From: Prinia subflava
Lineage: Eukaryota; Chordata; Aves; Passeriformes; Cisticolidae
Reading direction: 5' to 3'
Length of the DNA stretch: 64,000 nucleotides
Assembly: GCF_021018805.1 (NCBI RefSeq)
Contig: NC_086247.1
Coordinates: 95,311,338-95,375,337 of the forward strand
The notes under the pieces are model-generated. The model did not search any database. It saw nothing but the letters and a program-made list of their open reading frames with translations, and was not told where the DNA came from. Positions 60,561 to 64,000 of this stretch are shown here, piece after piece; within the stretch, counting starts at the first letter, position 1, and each line of letters starts with the position of its first letter. The translations under genes were made by a program, and so were the position numbers.

Positions 60561-60624
60561 TTCAATTCTATTTGATTCAATTTGATTTGATTTGATTTGA
60601 TTCAATTTGATTTGATTTGATTTG
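60556..60624 (+). repeat. (TTTGA)n pentamer tail of the CR1
   Basis: Irregular TTTGATTCAA / TTTGATTTGA repeats directly after the CR1 3' end. CR1 elements normally end in a few 8-bp ATTCTRTG units, so this is an expanded and altered tail. Confidence 0.85.
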
Positions 60625-61440
60625 GCTTTTGTTGCTTCCTTCTCCTTTCCTTACCACTAGATGCTCAGAATGTCTTTTCTTCCCAGCCCTATTCTAGAAG
60701 ATGGAATGGAATGGGCAGTTGTGTCCCAGCCTGGGCATTGGCTCTGTCACTTTATAGGAAGGAGGCATGTACCTTTTCACGGGAGTGAGAGCTGTGCATC
60801 ACCTTGAGAGCATTTGATCACCTGAACATATTTGCAAAAAGTACATGGAAACTGTATTTTTTGAAAGTCTTCTGTGTTTATCCAGCTTAGCTGGGCTTCC
60901 ACAGGATGGCAAACCCCCACATCTCTGACACTTAGATCAAAGATCTAGGCTTTGAGATCAATCTCTCAGTCAGGGGCAGGAGGTGCTTCAGAACTTAATG
61001 GTTACAAACTGTTTGATGTTAGCAATACATGTTCATTTCCCTGGGGATTTTTTTTCCTCCTTGTACTCAGGTGTAGAAATACCTGAGCCATTCCCCTTGG
61101 AAAAACCTGTTAAAACACAAGATCCAGAGAACAACAGTGCTCCATCAGAGCTGAGGTCTATCTGGCCCAAAACACTGTCTCCAAAGTGGCCAGCCATCAA
61201 TGTCTACAGGAGAGCACATGACCAGAGCAGGTCTTCTGCCGGGCTCCTGGCTGTGCTTATAGGCTGCCCTCCCCCCTCCACCCCCCACTCCTGCCCAGGG
61301 CTCCAGGGTCATATTCCAGCTCAGCCTGAGTGATGCTGTAAGTGTCTCTGACACTGCAGAGCTCTGGTCTCCTGGATAGAAGACTCAGATGTAAGTCTGA
61401 GTACTCTGTCATGCAGAACTCTGAGCATAACATAGCAGAA
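60625..61440. other. Intergenic DNA between CR1 and pentamer array
   Basis: No gene recognised. One open frame (60983-61333) lacks any known motif. Confidence 0.5.
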
Positions 61441-61600
61441 CCATTCCATTCCATTCCATTCCATTCCATTCCATTCCATTCCACTCCACTCCACTCCACT
61501 CCATTCCATTCCATTCCATTCCATTCCATTCCATTCCATTCCATTCCATTCCATTCCATTCCATTCCATTCCATTCCACTCCACTCCATTCCATTCCATT
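61441..61600. repeat. (CCATT)n / (GGAAT)n pentanucleotide array, 32 units
   Basis: The order is eight CCATT, four CCACT, twelve CCATT, three CCATT, two CCACT, three CCATT: 160 bp with no length change. The complementary strand is a GGAAT-type repeat, the same motif class as human satellites 2 and 3. The MEWNG-type open frames over it are an artefact of the repeat. Confidence 0.97.
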
Positions 61601-64000
61601 TCCTGTGCTCACCATGAGTCAAATAATGATGAGACTGTTATTTGCCTGAAATACAAAAGCTTTTTCATCTTCAAAAACATGTTCAAGCACACAAATCTGG
61701 AAGATTACAAAGGGAAATGGTATTTTATTTTTATATCTGAATTTAGGTTATGTAATTTTTTTTTTTTAGTTTTTCTGAATTTTTTTCATAGCTGATGCTT
61801 GCAAGCATTAACACAATGCACATGTAGCCAGGAGCAAGCTGGTGCATTCTTCACTTTGTCACTTTGAAAAAACATCCCTTGCAGTCTAGCAAAGAAAAGC
61901 TACAGAGGCACAGAGAGCAACAGCAGGAATATGGGCCAAGCAGTCCCTGTTTCCTGAAGAGTGGGGAATGAGAAGAATGAGGATTCGTACTGACCGCATA
62001 CAAAAGAAGAAAGCAAAGAGGTGTGTGGTACCATGGGATATTATCCAAAGTAAGACACATATGTATGACAAGCACAATTTTTGCCTTCCAAAATGTGCTC
62101 CACTGTGCTTCTTGGCCAAGGATGAATGAAATGTGCTCTTGTGCCCACCCCACACCTGTATTGTCCTCTGGAAGAGCTGAAAAATGGCAGTAAGGCATTT
62201 GGCATCCAAGCCTCCAGATGGGGCAGCAAGCCTGGAGCCCTTCCAAGCAAGCAGGGAAGGCTTCCAAGGCTGTTCACCAGAAGCAAGAACCCCTTGGAAA
62301 ATGGAGCAGAGGTCCAATGAAGAGCAGAGCTCACTCTTGCTCCAAGCCTGCAGTGGCAGAAGTGTCAGAGGGCACCAGTAGTCCCTGGGAAGTGCAAGGG
62401 CAGCAGGCAGCAACACAGCTGTAAGGGCCCAGAGGAGCCCTGGCAAGGGGCCATGCTCAGTGCTGCAGACAAAGGCAAGAAAACCTGCTAGAGACACTTG
62501 CTAGCCCACCATGGGAGGTAAAACCCTTCCTCCCTCCAGCCATAGGGCACAAGAGGCCATCTTCGAGGTGCATAAGCAGCCTGGAAGGAAAGGACTGGAG
62601 AGCCCTGAGGAGTGGTCATGTTTGATGCTGAAGGGGAAGGCAAAAAACCCCATAGACTAGTGCCAATATGCACTGGGGAAAAGTCCTTCCTGATCTCAGT
62701 GCTAGCAAATGGAAATTCCCTGAGTGTGTGAGCAAGACCAGCCTCTTCAAAGTACAGACTGGTCACATCTCCCAGCAGATTCCCAAGCCTTATTCTCCCT
62801 CAGCCTGGAGCCATAGACTACATTTTTGGCTCAAAAGCCAAAATGTAATCATATGTATTCCATTGGCTAGAACGAACAGTGCCAAGAGACCACTATGGAA
62901 ATAACATAGGCTTTGAAGAACAAGGGGGAGAGGTGTGGTGGAAATGCTGGTTATTTTCAGACCTAGAACATTTGGATTCATGCCCAAAGCACAGTCAGGC
63001 AAACTTCCAAACTGTAAAACAGCCCATTGTTGCTATCTCCCTCACATCCCCTTTTCCCATTGAAGCTAAGCTGCCCAGTTGGCTGTGTTTGTATGGGATC
63101 CATCCACAGGGTAAAACTTTCAAAGCTCCTTGGTGACCTAAATCTTTCTGAAAGTTATTTGCGCACCTCCATTAATGGGGAAATGTTCAGAACTTATATA
63201 AAAGCCTAGTAAGTCTCTTCCTTTAGGATTTAGTATTTTGAGCCTTGAAAGAGGAAGGAAGGTACTATGCTTGTAATTTTCTATGTTGGTGCAAAATGGA
63301 TATGTACATTCAGACTATGTAAATAAGGGCATATCTGATTGTAGTGATGCGAGAGGTGAAAGACAAGGTTTTGGTTTCCTCGGCGTGAACATGCTTTGTT
63401 TCCTCACCATTCTTTGCAATACACCAAGGAACATTTGCTACTATACTGCTAATGGTGAGGTTTTCCTTTTGGAAAGAAGTACTGAATTGGTTTGTGTTGT
63501 TAACCATCATTTTCCTTGCGCTTCAGTAGCTTTTTTCTTTCCTTGGACTTCACCCTTGCTGTTTTTCTTGGAAGTGTTGACAGCCCTCTCAGCTGTTGTC
63601 CTGCCTTGCTAGTTGTCTTCTTATTCCATAGGCCCTCCATGCCCTTACTCAACTGCTTCAGTTTTTGTTTGCCTTCACCTCAGATGGAATTTCTCCAACT
63701 TGAACCTGAGGAATGAGAAATGTCCACAGTGGTATAGGTGAGTTTTCACCAGGACTTTGCACAATGTGTGCCTTTCCTACAAAAACATCTTGCCTGATGA
63801 GCAAGAAGGCACTGTACTATTTTTTTATGTTTAGGTGGAGCATGAGTGACTCTTGTCATACATACTTTTGTTACCGATTGGTGTAGAATTTTGTAATTTT
63901 AATTCTGAAGTTATAGGTTGGAAAAATATAGAGCACATGCTCAGTGAGCAGTGGTCACACCTAGGAGGCAGGAAGCTTTTGGGATTGAGGTGATTTTTGG
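61601..64000. other. Intergenic DNA to the window end
   Basis: No gene or CpG island recognised. The 62640-62740 stretch ('ctggggaaaagtccttcctg', 'gtgtgtgagcaagaccagcc') faintly resembles an old dispersed repeat, but I cannot name it. ADNP2 would be expected further right by synteny. Confidence 0.45.

Noticed and set aside
61257..61622. Open frames of repeated MEWNG / HSIPF units
   Set aside because: Direct translation of the CCATT pentamer array; no independent coding evidence.
62041..62766. Minus-strand open frames up to 203 codons
   Set aside because: No conserved motif, no CpG island or splice pairing, and overlapping frames on the other strand; probably chance.

Overview
This is a vertebrate nuclear window, almost certainly from a bird and plausibly a songbird. 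Genes are intron-split with GT-AG signals, promoters sit in short CpG islands, and the dispersed repeats are dominated by CR1 LINE fragments (many ending in ATTCTGTGATTCTGTG-like tails) plus solo retroviral LTRs. The gene order SLC66A2 (-) / HSBP1L1 (+) / TXNL4A (-) / RBFA (+) matches the block known from human 18q23. The next gene in that block (ADNP2) is not reached.

Layout. 1-113 is the first coding exon of SLC66A2 (minus strand), with its CpG island to about 960. 1-12.4 kb is repeat-bearing intergenic DNA with a CR1 and two probable solo LTRs. HSBP1L1 starts at 12638, one base after a 25-unit perfect GGGGCC repeat, and contains an intron that reads best as a U12-type AT-AC intron. TXNL4A occupies 16925-24741 on the minus strand (three coding exons, intact 142 aa), and a 40-bp GC-rich minisatellite lies upstream of its start.

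The 29.2-49.0 kb interval carries three tandem, same-strand paralogues of a GRHPR-like D-2-hydroxyacid dehydrogenase (copies A, B and C). Each has five coding exons with matching sizes and phases, all are open, and all keep the Arg-Glu-His triad and a GMGxIG nucleotide-binding loop. Copies A and C have CpG islands upstream; copy B does not. The copies differ at residues beside the catalytic His and in the segment before the Rossmann fold, so functional divergence is likely. RBFA (mitochondrial ribosome-binding factor A) follows at 50350-58067 with seven coding exons and one GC-AG intron. 58.4-64 kb has no recognisable gene; it holds CR1 elements in opposite orientations and a 160-bp CCATT pentamer array.

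The genes are unlinked housekeeping functions (lysosomal/Golgi PQ-loop protein, HSF-binding coiled coil, U5 snRNP protein, mitochondrial ribosome maturation), apart from the dehydrogenase trio, which is a local gene family. All identifications come from reading conserved protein motifs and splice signals by eye; no database search was run.
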